The translations under genes and the position numbers were made by a program. DNA of 64,000 nt from Gavia stellata (lineage: Eukaryota; Chordata; Aves; Gaviiformes; Gaviidae), in NCBI RefSeq assembly GCF_030936135.1, contig NC_082608.1, positions 9,021,535-9,085,534 of the forward strand. Direction: 5' to 3'. Below are positions 62,401-64,000 of this stretch, one piece after another. Position 1 is the stretch's first letter; each line of letters opens with the position of its first letter. The notes below the pieces were generated by a model. It saw nothing but the letters and a program-made list of their open reading frames with translations. It was not told where the DNA came from and did not search any database.

Positions 62401-64000
62401 AGGAACTTCTTACTGCAGGCTTGGCCTGTCAAAATTGTCGCTTAATTTCTTTATCAGAAATGCTACAATATATTTTGAAAATAGAAACTTCGTAATAATC
62501 TGATTCTGATTTTTGTGGTGGTATGCATTTTATTTTACTGTGTGGGACTGTAAGACACAGCTAGATAGGTTCCCAGGCTGCCTTGTTATCTAGGTAACAA
62601 CCTTCATTATATTAAAACAAACAAAAAAAACCCCTCATATGCTGGAGGAAGTGGTATTGGTTATTCTATTCCTGAAAGAGGTTACCATCAAGTAAGACTC
62701 AGAGTGGCCTGGAGTCTTGCTAAAGCATACTTAATACTTAACAAGGGGTGAATCTTTTTATAAAGATATATACATTTCAGTATCCTGGTAAAATTTAAGC
62801 CGAATTAAATTTCTTGACCCAAGTTTTCCTTTTCCAGTAATTTCCAACTGTATTACTTAAGACGTTTGCTTGCACATTTGATGTAGTTTACTATTGTGGA
62901 TAGTGAATCTCAGAACTTTGGATTTTGAATCCATACAAAATTTGTGAGGGGGGAGGGTCCATATCTGATTTATATATAAATCACAATTTTAAGGGCTGGG
63001 GGTCTAGTGGGTTGCAGGAGATCGGGGGATGTGAGAGACATGCTACAGGAAGACTGAATATTTTCACCTAAATAGCCTCTTAGTTGTATATCAAAAGACT
63101 TAGTATTTTTAACGTCTTACAAAAATGGTATTGTGATTCTGTAAGACAGTGTTTTGCTAATAGAGAAGTGAGTCAAAACTGCTTGCAGATAAGACTGCGA
63201 AGCGGAAAGTTTTAATAGTGTCTGTAGAAACCACGGTATCCTATGAGTAGCATATGATAAAATGTCAGGCAGGTGCAAGTTCTTCACTAGTTACGGATGA
63301 GAACTGGAGTTGTCTTAAGAAGGCATAAAGCTTGCAAACCTGTGTTAATCCCTGGTACTCTTTGATATCAAGATTTCAGTTCTTTAAAGCTGAAGTCTCT
63401 CAGAACAAGCCAGTGCTTTGGGAGGACAGCGGAGAAGGGAAACTTGAGAAAGTGTTTTTGCTAAGAAGTCTACAAACTGTTAACAGTAACCAGGGGAAAA
63501 AAAACCAAGTATTTTTAATTTTGCTGGGTGCTGACATATTCAGGTGGTGGCTGGATTTGTTTGGATCAGGAAGTATGAAAAAAAGGGAGGGTTTTAGATA
63601 TGAAAATAGAAAAGGTTAATGTGGAATAACCAGTGTGTGTAGTGTCTGTGCTCAGAACAACTCCCAGCATTGTTATTTGTAAATGGTGGGAGGGAGGAAG
63701 TGAAGCAACCCAGACTGAATGTACATATAGAAACTAATTTATCTTAAACTAAAGGGTAGGACTTGCAGTGAAACTCAGTTTCTTAGCTTTCATTTCAAAC
63801 TCAATACACTAGAGAATATTGTCTTGTGTAGCCAGGGAGCCAGCAGAAATCGCTTGCATTCCAAGTATCAGACATGCTTTGATTTGTCTTACTTTGCTAA
63901 GCAAGTTTCTTGTTTTCAGATTAAAAACGAGTGCATCGTTGTGTGTCCAGGCTCCACATTAAGCAATTTTACTTGCAGGGAAAGGTGAGCTTGCATGTCA
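59489..64000 (+). other. C16orf87: C16orf87 intron 3 (continues past the window)
   Basis: AT-rich sequence with poly-T and poly-A runs (for example near 61.1 and 61.4 kb). It contains no segment encoding the expected last C16orf87 exon, and no other gene was recognised. Confidence 0.7.

Overview
This window is vertebrate nuclear DNA, most likely from a bird. It holds three protein genes with short coding exons and long AT-rich introns, three CpG islands, and only one recognisable transposon copy, a 5'-truncated CR1 LINE. One gene is borealin-2 (CDCA9), which non-mammalian vertebrates keep and mammals have lost. A low-repeat reptile is the alternative. The calls rest on reading spliced exons by eye and on recall of the protein families; no database search was run.

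Layout, left to right. Bases 1-3790 have no coding exon I can support. They may include the 3' UTR of a convergent plus-strand gene, with DNAJA2 expected from the human 16q gene order. Bases 3896-11672 (minus) hold a complete 10-exon CDCA9/borealin-2 coding sequence of 287 codons, starting in a CpG island at about 11.05-12.29 kb. Bases 16227-40586 (minus) hold a complete 11-exon GPT2 coding sequence (mitochondrial alanine aminotransferase 2, 527 codons). It has a 10.4 kb first intron and a CpG island at about 39.73-41.66 kb. Bases 41.7-51.3 kb are intergenic, with no gene recognised. From 51982 (plus) run the first three coding exons of the C16orf87 (UPF0547) gene. It starts in a CpG island right after a GCA/ACA repeat, and its last coding exon lies beyond the right edge. 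The CR1 copy sits in its second intron.

The genes do not form a pathway. GPT2 links alanine and pyruvate to glutamate and 2-oxoglutarate in mitochondria. Borealin-2 is a subunit of the chromosomal passenger complex in dividing cells. C16orf87 is a small uncharacterised protein with a Cys-rich putative zinc-binding motif and a basic tail. The human order C16orf87-GPT2-DNAJA2 is kept in part, with CDCA9 placed beyond the GPT2 3' end.

Points most worth a second look: a GC-AG intron in CDCA9; a stop-free, Ala-rich in-frame extension upstream of the C16orf87 start; a perfect CARE (ATF4-type) octamer upstream of GPT2; and several small repeats and hairpins. I found no evidence of a wholly new system.
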